Source: Deltaproteobacteria bacterium (GTDB lineage Bacteria; Desulfobacterota; Desulfuromonadia; Geobacterales; Geobacteraceae). From it: a stretch of 20,301 nucleotides of DNA. Position 1 is the first letter of the stretch; the number at the start of each line of letters is the position of its first letter. Location: the NCBI GenBank assembly GCA_021810985.1, contig JAJZQA010000004.1, positions 1 to 20,301 of the forward strand. The letters run 5' to 3'. Positions 1-7,601 of the stretch are shown in pieces. A program made the translations under genes and the position numbers. The notes below the pieces were generated by a model that was not told the origin of the DNA, did no database searches, and was given only the letters and a program-made list of their open reading frames with translations.

Positions 1-701
1 TCCTGCAGATGAACATCATCCAGCAGTACTTCCGTCGGTCCCGCAGCCACCACTATCCCGTCCTTCAGCATGACCACATCATCGGAGTAGTGGAGGGCCA
101 GATTCGGGTCGTGGAGGGTGATGAGGGCGGTCACGCCCCGCTCCTTGACAAAGCGTCGCATCAGTCCCATCATCCGGTGCTGGTTCGGAAAATCCAGATG
201 GGCATTCGGTTCATCCAGCAGCATGACCGGAGAGTCCTGGTGCAGGGCCCGGGCGAGCATGACCAGCTGTTTCTGTCCGCCCGAAAGGCAGTTAAACGGC
301 CTGTCCACGAGATCGGCCACGCCAACCTCGCAGCAGATATCCTTCGCTCTCCGCTTCTCATTCGCACAGGGTCCGCTCCAGGGCTTGATCCGCGACGCCC
401 CTCCCATGAGCACTATCTCGAGGCAGGAAAATTGAAACGGTGAATAGTTTCCCTGGGGGACCAGGCTGATCAGGCGGGCAATCTCAGCCCTTTTCATCTG
501 CCGGATTTCCCTTCCGGAAACGGAGATGCTGCCCTTCGCGGGCTTGAGAATCCCGTTGATGCAGCGCATGAGAGTGGTCTTGCCGGAACCGTTGCGGCCG
601 AGCAGGGCACAGATTCTGCCGGACCCGATCTCCAGGGAAACACCATGGAGTACCGGCATGCATACATATCCCGCCGTCAATCCCTCAACCCGAACTGACA
701 T
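1..701 (-). CDS. ABC transporter ATP-binding protein, FecE/BtuD type (C-terminus cut by window edge)
   Basis: This is the cytoplasmic ATPase that powers a FecCD/BtuC-type importer for iron-siderophore, haem or corrinoid substrates. I read 233 residues from the ATG at 701 with no stop before base 1, so the gene is partial at its 3' end. Visible motifs are Walker A GRNGSGKTT (about residues 36-44), a Q-loop in LVPQ, signature LSGGQKQ, Walker B VMLLDEP followed by the D-loop NAHLD, and the switch histidine in TLHDP. The start overlaps the end of the upstream permease by 17 bases, so the two are probably translationally coupled. It is the last visible gene of the minus-strand operon. The family is clear. 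The substrate is not shown by the sequence; the neighbouring corrinoid genes make vitamin B12-like compounds a reasonable guess. Confidence 0.93.
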   Translation of the reverse strand, partial: MSVRVEGLTAGYVCMPVLHGVSLEIGSGRICALLGRNGSGKTTLMRCINGILKPAKGSISVSGREIRQMKRAEIARLISLVPQGNYSPFQFSCLEIVLMGGASRIKPWSGPCANEKRRAKDICCEVGVADLVDRPFNCLSGGQKQLVMLARALHQDSPVMLLDEPNAHLDFPNQHRMMGLMRRFVKERGVTALITLHDPNLALHYSDDVVMLKDGIVVAAGPTEVLLDDVHLQ

Positions 702-1740
702 CAAGTGACTCGTTCTTTCTTCGGTGAATTACCAGGTAGCCGAGAAAAGGCGCTCCCAGGATCGAGGTAATAATGCTGATGGGAATCTCGGACGCCGAGA
801 CCGTTCTGGCAACGGTATCCATCACCAGGAGAAAACCGCCGCCGATAAAAGCCGCGGTCGGTATGAGCCGGCGGTGCTCCGTGCCCACCAGGTAGCGGGC
901 AATGTGCGGCACGATCAGGCCCACCCAGCTGATATTGCCGACCGCGGCCACCGACGAGGCAACGATCAGGGTGCTCGTCCCGAGATAAAACAACCGCCAG
1001 CGAAACACATCGACACCGAGGGAAAGGGCCTCCTCCTCGTTGTGGGTCATGATGTTGAGACGCCAGCCGAAAAGGGTGAGCAGAGCGGAACCAGCCACCA
1101 CCACGGGAAGGGTCGCCTGCACCTTCGCCCACGAAGCGACATGGAAGCTGCCCATGATCCAGAAGACGATCTTGGCAAGCTGATCATAGGGATCGGCAAG
1201 GTACATCAGGATCGACACCCCTGCCTGGAAAACGGCCGAAACCACGATTCCCGAGATAACCAGAACCGAGGTGGAACGGTCCCAACTCCGGTTGGCGAGG
1301 AAGTAAGCGATGGAAACGGCAAACACACCGAAGAGAAAGGCGAATCCCTGCACCCCGAGGACGAACGTGGTAAAAAACATGATGGCCAGAGCCGCGCCGA
1401 AACTGGAACCGGCGGTCACTCCCAGGATATCGGGGGCGGCCAGGGGATTGCGGAACAACGCCTGAAAAACCACTCCGGCAATGGAAAGACCACTGCCCAC
1501 GGCAATGCTCAGCAGGATTCGCGGTACCCGAATATTCCAGAACACGGCCTGCATCTCGGGAGGAACCTGTCCGCCAAAGCCCAGACTGGAAATGGCAAGG
1601 GGCCACAGATCGGCAAACCCGATCGGGTAGCGACCTGTGGCCAATGCCCACAACAGGGCAATTCCAAAGGCGCAGAAACAGAGAACGATGGAGGTTTTTT
1701 TCATAATAATGGTGTGAAGGCGCCAGTAGGGGCAATTCAT
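685..1740 (-). CDS. FecCD/BtuC-family ABC transporter permease
   Basis: This is the inner-membrane channel of a binding-protein-dependent importer. The 351 residues match the usual length and hydrophobic pattern of the FecCD family. Family hallmarks are the RVPRIL segment near residue 71, FRNPLAAPDILGV around 97-108 (the conserved FRNPLxxPxxLG loop), the EEEALSLGVDV coupling region, GNISWVGLIVPHIAR and the C-terminal EIPISIITSILGAPFLG. The first ATG is used here. A second ATG at 1704 (MKKTS) would give a more typical hydrophobic N-terminus, and neither has a strong ribosome site. It lies 20 bases after the lipoprotein binding protein and overlaps the ATPase that follows. Together the three form a complete importer set. 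Confidence 0.93.
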   Translation of the reverse strand: MNCPYWRLHTIIMKKTSIVLCFCAFGIALLWALATGRYPIGFADLWPLAISSLGFGGQVPPEMQAVFWNIRVPRILLSIAVGSGLSIAGVVFQALFRNPLAAPDILGVTAGSSFGAALAIMFFTTFVLGVQGFAFLFGVFAVSIAYFLANRSWDRSTSVLVISGIVVSAVFQAGVSILMYLADPYDQLAKIVFWIMGSFHVASWAKVQATLPVVVAGSALLTLFGWRLNIMTHNEEEALSLGVDVFRWRLFYLGTSTLIVASSVAAVGNISWVGLIVPHIARYLVGTEHRRLIPTAAFIGGGFLLVMDTVARTVSASEIPISIITSILGAPFLGYLVIHRRKNESLDVSSG

Positions 1741-1760
1741 GAAGTGGCCCTACGTTCGGA

Positions 1761-2804
1761 TCACAACCTCCCCCCCATGGCGGTAAACGAGTAGCCAAGA
1801 TATTTGCGATAAAACTCATCGGCGACCTTTACCATATCCAGATCGCGGAACCGCTCCGGGTAGAGCATTTTCGCTGTCCAGACCAGGCCGAGGATGCAGT
1901 GGGGGGCAGGATAATCCCACCAACCGATGTTCGAGGGAAAAACATGGACCCTCCGGCTCTTCACGGCACTGACTGTCTTGAACTGCGGATTGCCGAACAA
2001 AGCCTCGGCGCCGTAGGAATCCAGACTAGAACCGAGGAGGATGACGTCCGGATTCCAGGCAGCGATCTGTTCAGGAGAAACGGATGCCCAGAAACCGCTC
2101 AGCGAAGAGGCCACATTTCTGCCGCCAGCCGTTTCCAAAAGGGTATTCTGGAGCATCTGGCCGGTCGCGGCGGAATAAATGTTCTTCGGCCCGGCAAACA
2201 TCACTTTCAGGCGATTTTCAGGAGGAATTACCTTCGTTCTCTCCGCGACCAGATCGTACAGCTTCCGGCAGTCGGCAATGTATTCCTCGCCACGCTGCTC
2301 GCGACCGAGCGCTTTTGCCACCAGCCGCACACCGGCGAAACTCTCTTCCAGGGTTTCGCCCCTGATGGCGATGACCTTGATGCCCGCATCCTCTAGTTGT
2401 TCCAGGTCCGAAGGGTCGAACGAGGTATAGGCGATGGCGATGTCCGGCCTGAGGGCCACCAGTTCTTCGTAATTAAGGTCATGCCCCTGGATCAGCTTCG
2501 GTTTGGCGGCAAAGGATGGGTTCACCTTCGCCATTGCCTGGTTTTCCCGGTGATAAAGTGCCTGGTCCACCAGCAGGTTTTGGGCGCCGAGGGCAAAGAC
2601 TACCTTGCCGCCGAAGTGATGGAGCGCGGCAATCCGCTTGATGTTCTTTGAAACGGTTACTGTTCTCCCCAGTTGATCGACTACGGTGACCGTTTCCTCT
2701 TTGCCTTCTTTCCTGTCGGCTTGGCAGCCGAATAGAGTAAGAAAGGAAACAATGAACACGAGTAGGCAAAGGAAGCGAAGACATTTTCTTTTCAGTATGC
2801 ACAT
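1761..2804 (-). CDS. periplasmic binding lipoprotein, FecB/BtuF-like
   Basis: This protein captures a metal chelate or corrinoid in the periplasm and hands it to the permease downstream. The 347 residues start with a lipoprotein signal: basic MCILKRK, a hydrophobic run, and the lipobox LFGC with Cys27. The mature part opens with TVVDQLGRTVTV, the usual first strand of the periplasmic-binding-protein helical-backbone family. It later shows the family-typical AWNPDVILLG and a C-terminal lobe ending in ERFRDLDMVKVADEFYRKY. A WW pair (NIGWWDYP) lies in the likely ligand-cleft region. Its gene is separated from the previous binding protein by 66 bases containing a palindromic repeat, and directly precedes its own permease and ATPase. 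The transporter family is firm, the ligand is unknown. Confidence 0.92.
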   Translation of the reverse strand: MCILKRKCLRFLCLLVFIVSFLTLFGCQADRKEGKEETVTVVDQLGRTVTVSKNIKRIAALHHFGGKVVFALGAQNLLVDQALYHRENQAMAKVNPSFAAKPKLIQGHDLNYEELVALRPDIAIAYTSFDPSDLEQLEDAGIKVIAIRGETLEESFAGVRLVAKALGREQRGEEYIADCRKLYDLVAERTKVIPPENRLKVMFAGPKNIYSAATGQMLQNTLLETAGGRNVASSLSGFWASVSPEQIAAWNPDVILLGSSLDSYGAEALFGNPQFKTVSAVKSRRVHVFPSNIGWWDYPAPHCILGLVWTAKMLYPERFRDLDMVKVADEFYRKYLGYSFTAMGGRL

Positions 2805-2825
2805 AGAGCCTCTTTACAGGTACGC

Positions 2826-2858
2826 AGACCTGTCAGGTTTTGAAAAACTGGCAGGTCT
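2826..2858. repeat. REP-like palindrome, copy 1
   Basis: The left arm AGACCTGTCAG (2826-2836) and right arm CTGGCAGGTCT (2848-2858) form a hairpin with one G-T wobble. The inner part adds TTTT/AAAA pairing around a single G. No T-run follows on either strand, so it is a poor intrinsic terminator. A second copy with the same arms lies at 14677-14712. This fits dispersed REP/MITE-like palindromes. It sits inside the minus-strand operon between two binding-protein genes, where such elements can cause mRNA processing or differential expression. Confidence 0.7.
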
Positions 2859-2870
2859 CCTTGCTGGCTG

Positions 2871-4046
2871 TTACGGGTTGCCACCAATCCCGGCACCCTG
2901 CTTCCAGCCGGCCGGCGGAATCCGATGTAGAATCCGCCTCACATCTTCGTCGGTCAGCCGGTAGTGGTAAAACCGTTGATAGTAATTCTTGGTTTCCCGC
3001 TCCAGATTCAGGTCGCGGAACCTGTCCGGATGAAGGGTCTTTGCCAGCCACATGACGAACAGCGGCAACTCGCTGCTCCCGTGTCCCCAGAGAAACACCC
3101 CTTCCGGACAGGGGTAGACCCTCTTTTCCTTTACCGCACGCACCGGTTTCCAGCGGGGATCCGACGTTACACCGGCAGTGGGGATGACACCGCCGAGAAG
3201 GATAACCTCGGGGTTCCAGGCGATAATCTGTTCCATGGAGGCATCCGCGAATCCCGGCCCCAACTCTCGCGAAACCAGCCTGCCCCCCGCCATCTCCACC
3301 AGCCAGTAGGCCAGCGAATATCCACCCTGGGTGGCAAAAATATTCCTTCCGGTAACATAGTAGACGGTCGGCCATCGGCTTTCAGGTATTTTCGCGGTAA
3401 CGGAAAGTACCCGTCTTAGCGATTTGTCATAATATGCACAGTAGGACTCGGCGATTCTCTTCGCCCGGTCACCCAGTACTTCTCCGTAAAAGCGTATTTC
3501 CTCCTTGTAACGCCCCATGAACTCTTCCCGCGACTTCGGGCTTCCCCTTCCGTCATAGGGACAGACAACGGGGATCCCCGCGGTAGCCATTTTCCGGGTC
3601 TGCTGGGGCCACTGCCAGTAAAAGACCAGGTCTATTCCCAGATTGAGGATCTGCTCCACGTCGGGGTTGCTATAGGAAGGCATCACCGCGATCTTTTCCA
3701 GGCCCGGATTGAGTTTGCTCGCCCAGGGAGGCTGCTTGATGGACATGGCCGCGACCCGGTCCGCCGCGCCGAGGAGGAACACTTTTTCGTACGAGGGACC
3801 GAAGAAACAGGCAATCCTCTTCGGCTCCACCGGCACCCGTACCGTCCTTCCGTTCCGGTCAGTGACATTCTTCATGGACCGCTCCGCAGCATCGACAGTG
3901 CCGAGGCAAGCAAGAGAAGCAAATACCAGCGCGACAGCTAAAGCAAAGGCTCGCCTTCCCCGAGATCGCTGAGGGGGATTGATTCCCCACATGGCAGGTG
4001 CGGGAATTCGGACAGCACAACCTCGAGCGCTGCTTTCCACTATCAT
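2871..4046 (-). CDS. periplasmic binding protein, FecB/BtuF-like, with N-terminal signal
   Basis: This is the second substrate-binding protein of the operon, 391 residues. The body begins near residue 58 with NVTDRNGRTVRVPVEP and has the family signature AWNPEVILLGG and a C-terminal WLAKTLHPDRFRDLNL segment. A hydrophobic signal (AFALAVALVFASLACLG) follows an RGRR cluster. The double arginine before a hydrophobic run resembles a weak Tat signal, but the ordinary Sec route is equally possible. I keep the ATG at 4046 because GAGAGG lies 7-8 bases upstream and only 4 bases separate it from the methyltransferase. An ATG at 3992 would give a more normal signal length. Its tail (FYHYRLTDEDVRRIL) resembles that of the plus-strand binding protein (IMSFNLSDAQAQMIL), so these two are closer to each other than to the lipoprotein at 1761-2804. 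Confidence 0.9.
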   Translation of the reverse strand: MIVESSARGCAVRIPAPAMWGINPPQRSRGRRAFALAVALVFASLACLGTVDAAERSMKNVTDRNGRTVRVPVEPKRIACFFGPSYEKVFLLGAADRVAAMSIKQPPWASKLNPGLEKIAVMPSYSNPDVEQILNLGIDLVFYWQWPQQTRKMATAGIPVVCPYDGRGSPKSREEFMGRYKEEIRFYGEVLGDRAKRIAESYCAYYDKSLRRVLSVTAKIPESRWPTVYYVTGRNIFATQGGYSLAYWLVEMAGGRLVSRELGPGFADASMEQIIAWNPEVILLGGVIPTAGVTSDPRWKPVRAVKEKRVYPCPEGVFLWGHGSSELPLFVMWLAKTLHPDRFRDLNLERETKNYYQRFYHYRLTDEDVRRILHRIPPAGWKQGAGIGGNP

Positions 4047-4050
4047 CCCG

Positions 4051-4713
4051 TTACCTCTCTTTCTCGAAATATACCCAGGAACCCGAATCGTCTCGAATGA
4101 CCTCGTACTTCGAAAACCCGGACTTTGCCATGATTTCCTGCCATTCGGCCGTATCGTTTTTCCGCGGCTGCGGCTTCGGTTTATTCTGCCAGTCCGCGCC
4201 CCGTCTGATCATCTCCCGGTTTATTTCTTCCGCCAGAAGAGAGGAGCCAAGGCCTCCCCCCACGTACCCCTTGCCGCCCGGCTCAAGTACCCGCCGCATC
4301 TCCCGGAAGGCGGCGGGCCGGTTGCGCCAGAAACGCATGGAACCGCGACTGATGATCAGCGAAGCAAACCCATCCGAAAAAGGCATTCGGTGGACATCCC
4401 CGACAATGGTGGTAACGCGTTCCGCAAGCCCTTCCCGGTCGATGTTTGCCTGCGCAAAACCCAGAATATGGGGCGAAAAATCCATGGCACAGAAGTTGAG
4501 AGAGGTCAGCCTTGCCAGGGCAAGGGATAGATTCGCCGGGCCGCAGCCCACATCTATGCAGAGCCCGCTATTCACACCGCAGCGCTTCAGGATCTGGCCG
4601 GCAATCACCGGGTAAATAGGGGCAAAGACCTCATTGGCAATGGCCGCATACTCCCCGGCCCGTTGCTCGTCAAACTTCTCATACCCTTTGGAGTTCCAGG
4701 AAATATGGCTCAT
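4051..4713 (-). CDS. class I SAM-dependent methyltransferase (Methyltransf_11/UbiE-like)
   Basis: This is a soluble 220-residue methyltransferase that should use S-adenosylmethionine in the cytoplasm. Motif I is IDVGCGPANLSLALA (residues 53-67), with the acidic residue of the second strand in CAMDFSP (about 76-81). The GDVHRMPFSDGFASLI block (105-120) is the typical post-II/III region. AGAGGATT lies just before the ATG, and the gene sits 9 bases after the permease stop and 4 bases before a binding-protein gene. It is therefore part of the transport operon rather than a passing neighbour. The substrate cannot be read from the sequence. Its position suggests it modifies the imported compound or a related metabolite, which is inference. 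Confidence 0.88.
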   Translation of the reverse strand: MSHISWNSKGYEKFDEQRAGEYAAIANEVFAPIYPVIAGQILKRCGVNSGLCIDVGCGPANLSLALARLTSLNFCAMDFSPHILGFAQANIDREGLAERVTTIVGDVHRMPFSDGFASLIISRGSMRFWRNRPAAFREMRRVLEPGGKGYVGGGLGSSLLAEEINREMIRRGADWQNKPKPQPRKNDTAEWQEIMAKSGFSKYEVIRDDSGSWVYFEKER

Positions 4714-4722
4714 AGAATCCTC

Positions 4723-5742
4723 TTAATTTTGCCACTCGCCCCTCTTCTCCTGCGTCACCAGGAGGTAGGCGAAGAACGGCGCGCCAAGAAGCGCGGTTAA
4801 AATGCCGACCGGGATCTCCCCGCCGGAAATGGTGCGGGCAAGGGTGTCCATGACCAGCATGAACAGTCCGCCAAGCAGAGCGGTAAAGGGTATGAGCGCG
4901 TCGTGGTCCGAGCCGACGATGATTCTCGCCATATGGGGCACCACCAGACCTACCCAACCGATGTTTCCGCACAAGGACACGGAAGCGGCCACGATGAGTG
5001 TCCCGATCAGGATATAGAAAATCCTCGCCTTGGGGACATCAATCCCGAGGGTCATGGCATCTTCATCCCCCAAGGCAATGGGATTCAGCCACCACCGGAA
5101 CAGATAGATAGCCGCCAGTCCGGGGACAATAATCAGCAGAGCCCTGACGGCATCCACCCAGATAACGCTGTTGAAGCTCCCCATGGTCCAAAAGACCATT
5201 GCCGGCAGCTGCTGATAGGGGTCCGCCTTGTACTTGAGAAAGGAAACACCGGCCGTAAAAAGAGCGGAAACGATGACGCCGGAAAGAACCAGGCTGGTCA
5301 CGGAATTGCCACTTCTCCGGCCTATCTGATATGCCAGGGTCACGGCAAGCAGGCCGAACAGAAAGGCCGAACCTTCCACTGCCAGGGCGGAATTGGCGGC
5401 GAAGAAAAATGCCAGCGTTGCTCCGAAGCTCGCTCCGGAAGTAACCCCGAGAATAGCCGGTGAGACGAGCGGATTGCGAAAAAGACTCTGAAACACGGCG
5501 CCGGCAACGGAAAGGGCAGCCCCCACCATAATCGCGGCAAGCACCCGGGGAAAGCGCACAGACCAGAGAACCAGCGAGGACGTGGCAAGCTTCGGTTCTG
5601 CTTCATTTCCGCAACAGGTCGTGACGATGATGTCCCAGATCGCACCGAAACCGATGTGAAAACGACCCAGGACCAGTGCAACTCCGATACTGGCGAAAAG
5701 GAGTATGATTATGACAATAAACGTGATCCGATGATTTTTCAT
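4723..5742 (-). CDS. FecCD/BtuC-family ABC transporter permease
   Basis: This is the inner-membrane permease of the first importer in the minus-strand operon, 339 residues with about ten hydrophobic segments expected for the family. Diagnostic blocks are RFPRVLAAIMVGAALSVAG, FRNPLVSPAILGVTSGASFG, the coupling segment DEDAMTLGIDV, GNIGWVGLVVPHMAR and GGEIPVGILTALLGAPFF. The ATG overlaps the stop of the upstream ATPase gene as ATGA, showing tight coupling. The order here is ATPase, permease, methyltransferase, binding protein, which differs from the usual binding protein first. The companion binding protein is most likely the one at 2871-4046. Confidence 0.94.
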   Translation of the reverse strand: MKNHRITFIVIIILLFASIGVALVLGRFHIGFGAIWDIIVTTCCGNEAEPKLATSSLVLWSVRFPRVLAAIMVGAALSVAGAVFQSLFRNPLVSPAILGVTSGASFGATLAFFFAANSALAVEGSAFLFGLLAVTLAYQIGRRSGNSVTSLVLSGVIVSALFTAGVSFLKYKADPYQQLPAMVFWTMGSFNSVIWVDAVRALLIIVPGLAAIYLFRWWLNPIALGDEDAMTLGIDVPKARIFYILIGTLIVAASVSLCGNIGWVGLVVPHMARIIVGSDHDALIPFTALLGGLFMLVMDTLARTISGGEIPVGILTALLGAPFFAYLLVTQEKRGEWQN

Positions 5743-6530
5743 GGAGCAACCGTCCGGGGCGCGGGCATCACGACCGCAGGGCCATGGGCAGTCCGCTCGA
5801 CAATGACTTGCATACCATAGACCTCCTCAAGGGTCTGTCGTTCAAACACTTTCTGCCGGGATCCTTCCCGATGCAGCCTCCCATCCTTGAGCATGACAAG
5901 ATGCGAACAATAGCGGCCGGCAAGATTGGGATCATGGAGAGTAACGATGGTTGCCAGACCCTTCTTTTCAGTTATGTCACTCACCACGTCCATGATCCGG
6001 TACTGGTTCCTGAAATCGAGATGAGAAGTCGGTTCATCAAGGAGCAGGATCGAAGTGTCCTGGAAAAGGGCCCGCGCCAACAGCACCAACTGCCGCTCTC
6101 CTCCGCTCAACTCATTAAATGGGCGATCGGCGAGGGTTCCGACACCAAGATCTTCCAGCGCATCACGTGCTGCTTCACGGTCTTTCCCGGACGGAAGCTT
6201 CAACGTACCCAAGCGGGCCGCTCTCCCCATGACAACCATCTGCAGGGCGGTAAAGGAAAAGACCAGATTCATCTGCTGGGGCACCACCGCCATCAGACGG
6301 GCGATCTCCTGCCGCGGCAGTCCTGCAACCATTCGCCCGGCGACACTGACATCTCCTTCCTGCGGGGTCAGGATACCGTTCAGGCACTTGAGCAGCGTGG
6401 TTTTTCCCGAGGCGTTCGGACCCAGCAAACCGCAGAGAGAGCCCCGCTCCACTTTGAATGTGATGTCGCGTAGTACCGGTTTATTTCGATACCCGAAACT
6501 GAGTCCGGCAACCGAAACCAGCTCACTCAT
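5739..6530 (-). CDS. ABC transporter ATP-binding protein, FecE/BtuD type
   Basis: This is the cytoplasmic ATPase for the neighbouring permease, 263 residues. Motifs are Walker A GPNASGKTT (37-45), Q-loop VPQQ, signature LSGGERQ (141-147), Walker B ILLLDEP (161-167) and switch histidine in TLHD (His199). I choose the ATG at 6530 (MSELVSV). GGAG lies 7-8 bases before it, and the protein then starts exactly where the ABC fold begins. A longer reading frame back to 6644 adds 38 residues unlike any ABC N-terminus. It is the first gene of the minus-strand operon, so its promoter should lie in the divergent gap 6531-6795. Confidence 0.93.
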   Translation of the reverse strand: MSELVSVAGLSFGYRNKPVLRDITFKVERGSLCGLLGPNASGKTTLLKCLNGILTPQEGDVSVAGRMVAGLPRQEIARLMAVVPQQMNLVFSFTALQMVVMGRAARLGTLKLPSGKDREAARDALEDLGVGTLADRPFNELSGGERQLVLLARALFQDTSILLLDEPTSHLDFRNQYRIMDVVSDITEKKGLATIVTLHDPNLAGRYCSHLVMLKDGRLHREGSRQKVFERQTLEEVYGMQVIVERTAHGPAVVMPAPRTVAP

Positions 6531-6795
6531 TTCTATCACTCCATGCCTTGCCAGACTGTTGATAAAAGTCCCGAGGAAGGACGAAACGGCATCTAAACCT
6601 GGACTGGCGAACCCATTCAGCCCCCATCCAGAGCGGCTTTTCAATCCACAAAGAACTCTATAACGATAACAACATGATCCGCTATTTACTTCTTGACATA
6701 GCGCATTTGTTCATGTCAAGTATTAATTAATTTCGACCAGCCGCGCTCGTTTTGTCTTGATTATTTTTATGCCACCACCAAAGGAGAAAATAACC
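6531..6795. promoter_or_regulatory. divergent intergenic region driving both transporter operons
   Basis: The two operons point away from each other from this 265-base gap, so both promoters are expected here. The stretch 6650-6780 is clearly more AT-rich than the flanking genes. It contains a perfect inverted repeat (separate entry), an AT-rich TTAATTAA stretch at 6723-6730 and a repeated ATAAC at 6660-6670. I could not fix a convincing -35/-10 pair. I saw no B12-box or other cobalamin-riboswitch core on either strand. Confidence 0.5.
6692..6720. promoter_or_regulatory. inverted repeat CTTGACAT-N13-ATGTCAAG, candidate operator
   Basis: The 8-base arms at 6692-6699 and 6713-6720 are perfect complements, with centres 21 bases apart, which is two turns of DNA helix. 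This is the geometry of a site for a dimeric repressor or activator. Each arm also contains TTGACA, a sigma-70-like -35 element, one facing each operon, but no good -10 sits 16-18 bases after either. It is the best candidate shared control site of the two divergent operons. The regulator is unknown. Confidence 0.45.
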
Positions 6796-6885
6796 ATGCG
6801 TGTGACTGATGTGCACGAGGTGCTGCAGTGCTGTATCTCCTGTCTTCGCGGCGCCTATAATGAAGTGTTCGAGGAGTGCCCATGA
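6796..6885 (+). CDS. 29-residue cysteine-rich mini-protein, coupled to DUF364 gene
   Basis: This is an unrecognised small ORF. It reads MRVTDVHEVLQCCISCLRGA and ends in EECP. Four cysteines are present (12, 13, 16, 28) in a CCxxC...C arrangement that could bind a metal ion or form disulfides. No signal peptide or membrane segment is visible. Support for translation is a good ribosome site AAGGAG (6781-6786) 9 bases before the ATG, and a stop codon that overlaps the next start as ATGA. It is the first gene of the plus-strand operon, so it may be a real small metal-binding protein or a regulatory leader peptide. I know no family for it. Confidence 0.5.
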   Translation: MRVTDVHEVLQCCISCLRGAYNEVFEECP

Positions 6886-7589
6886 AGCTCGTAAACGCCC
6901 TGTTGGAAAGCGTTTCCGGAGTCGATGCGGAAGCAACCAGAGTACTGATCGGCCTCCACTGGTTCGCGGTGCGGAGCCGGCACACCGGCATGGCCCATGT
7001 TCTTCGCGGCCGGGAAGGCTTCGAGCTCTCCAACGCCGGTGCGATTGAGGGAAAAGAGATCCTTGAGATTGCGGCGGGTCTGAAAAGCTGGGAGCCTGTG
7101 GAAGCCGGACTCGGGCTGGCGGCCCTTTCCTCGCTGATTGATCCACGGGGAGAAAACGTCAACGTTTTTGACTATATTATGAGCTGCGCTCCGGGCAAGA
7201 CGGTAACCTGCATCGGCAGGTTCCCTTTCTACGAGCGCCTCGCCGAGGCGGCGGCACGCTCCTATTTGCTCGAAATCAATCCGCAAGCCGGTGAACTGCC
7301 GGCATTCGCCGCTGAAGAGGTCATCCCGGAATCCGACCTGGTCATCATCACCGGGACAACCCTGATCAACAAAACCCTCGAGCGCCTCCTCGAACTGTCC
7401 CGCACCGGCATCGCCATCGTTCTCGGCCCCAGCACCCCCATGAGTGACGTGCTGTTCGACTTCGGCGCCTCGGTCATCGCGGGCGTCAGGGTGGTGGACC
7501 AGGAACAGCTTTTCCGGAGTATCGCCCAAGGGGTTAAATTCTACAACAAGCTTGCGGGCATCGAACCGGTAACACGGTTCAGGAAATAG
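6882..7589 (+). CDS. DUF4213/DUF364 protein, putative heavy-metal chelation family
   Basis: The 235-residue protein matches the DUF364 family. The structurally studied Desulfitobacterium member combines an enolase N-terminal-like domain (DUF4213) with a Rossmann-like domain and was proposed to chelate metals. The N-terminal part has VLIGLHWFAV near residues 21-30. The C-terminal part shows VTCIGRFPF, the hallmark VIITGTTLINKTLE (154-167) and LGPSTPMSD (181-189). I choose the ATG at 6882, preceded by GAGGAG with 5 bases spacing, rather than the GTG at 6876. No signal peptide is present, so it is cytoplasmic. It lies 12 bases before a binding-protein gene. Members of this family are often found next to metal or metal-chelate importers. 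A role in handling the imported metal complex is inference. Confidence 0.85.
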   Translation: MKLVNALLESVSGVDAEATRVLIGLHWFAVRSRHTGMAHVLRGREGFELSNAGAIEGKEILEIAAGLKSWEPVEAGLGLAALSSLIDPRGENVNVFDYIMSCAPGKTVTCIGRFPFYERLAEAAARSYLLEINPQAGELPAFAAEEVIPESDLVIITGTTLINKTLERLLELSRTGIAIVLGPSTPMSDVLFDFGASVIAGVRVVDQEQLFRSIAQGVKFYNKLAGIEPVTRFRK

Positions 7590-7601
7590 AAGGAGTCAGC
7601 T

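Noticed and set aside
724..1794. Long plus-strand frame of 356 codons
   Set aside because: It is the antisense of a clear FecCD permease, has hydrophilic low-complexity composition and no ribosome site. Other long opposite-strand frames over the transporter genes were rejected for the same reason.
2848..2874. B12-box-like text on the minus strand (AGCCAGCAAGGAGACCTGCC) suggesting a cobalamin riboswitch
   Set aside because: Only 66 bases separate the two genes, too short for the aptamer; the box has a four-base insertion; and the ACCTGCC part is the arm of the REP-like palindrome also found at 14677-14712.
5739..6644. Longer start for the ATPase at 6644
   Set aside because: The extra 38 residues do not resemble an ABC N-terminus, while the ATG at 6530 has a GGAG site and starts at the fold.
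6657..6678. Possible Fur box around ATAACGATAAC
   Set aside because: Only about half of the 19 consensus positions match and the second half-site is missing, so iron control cannot be claimed from it.
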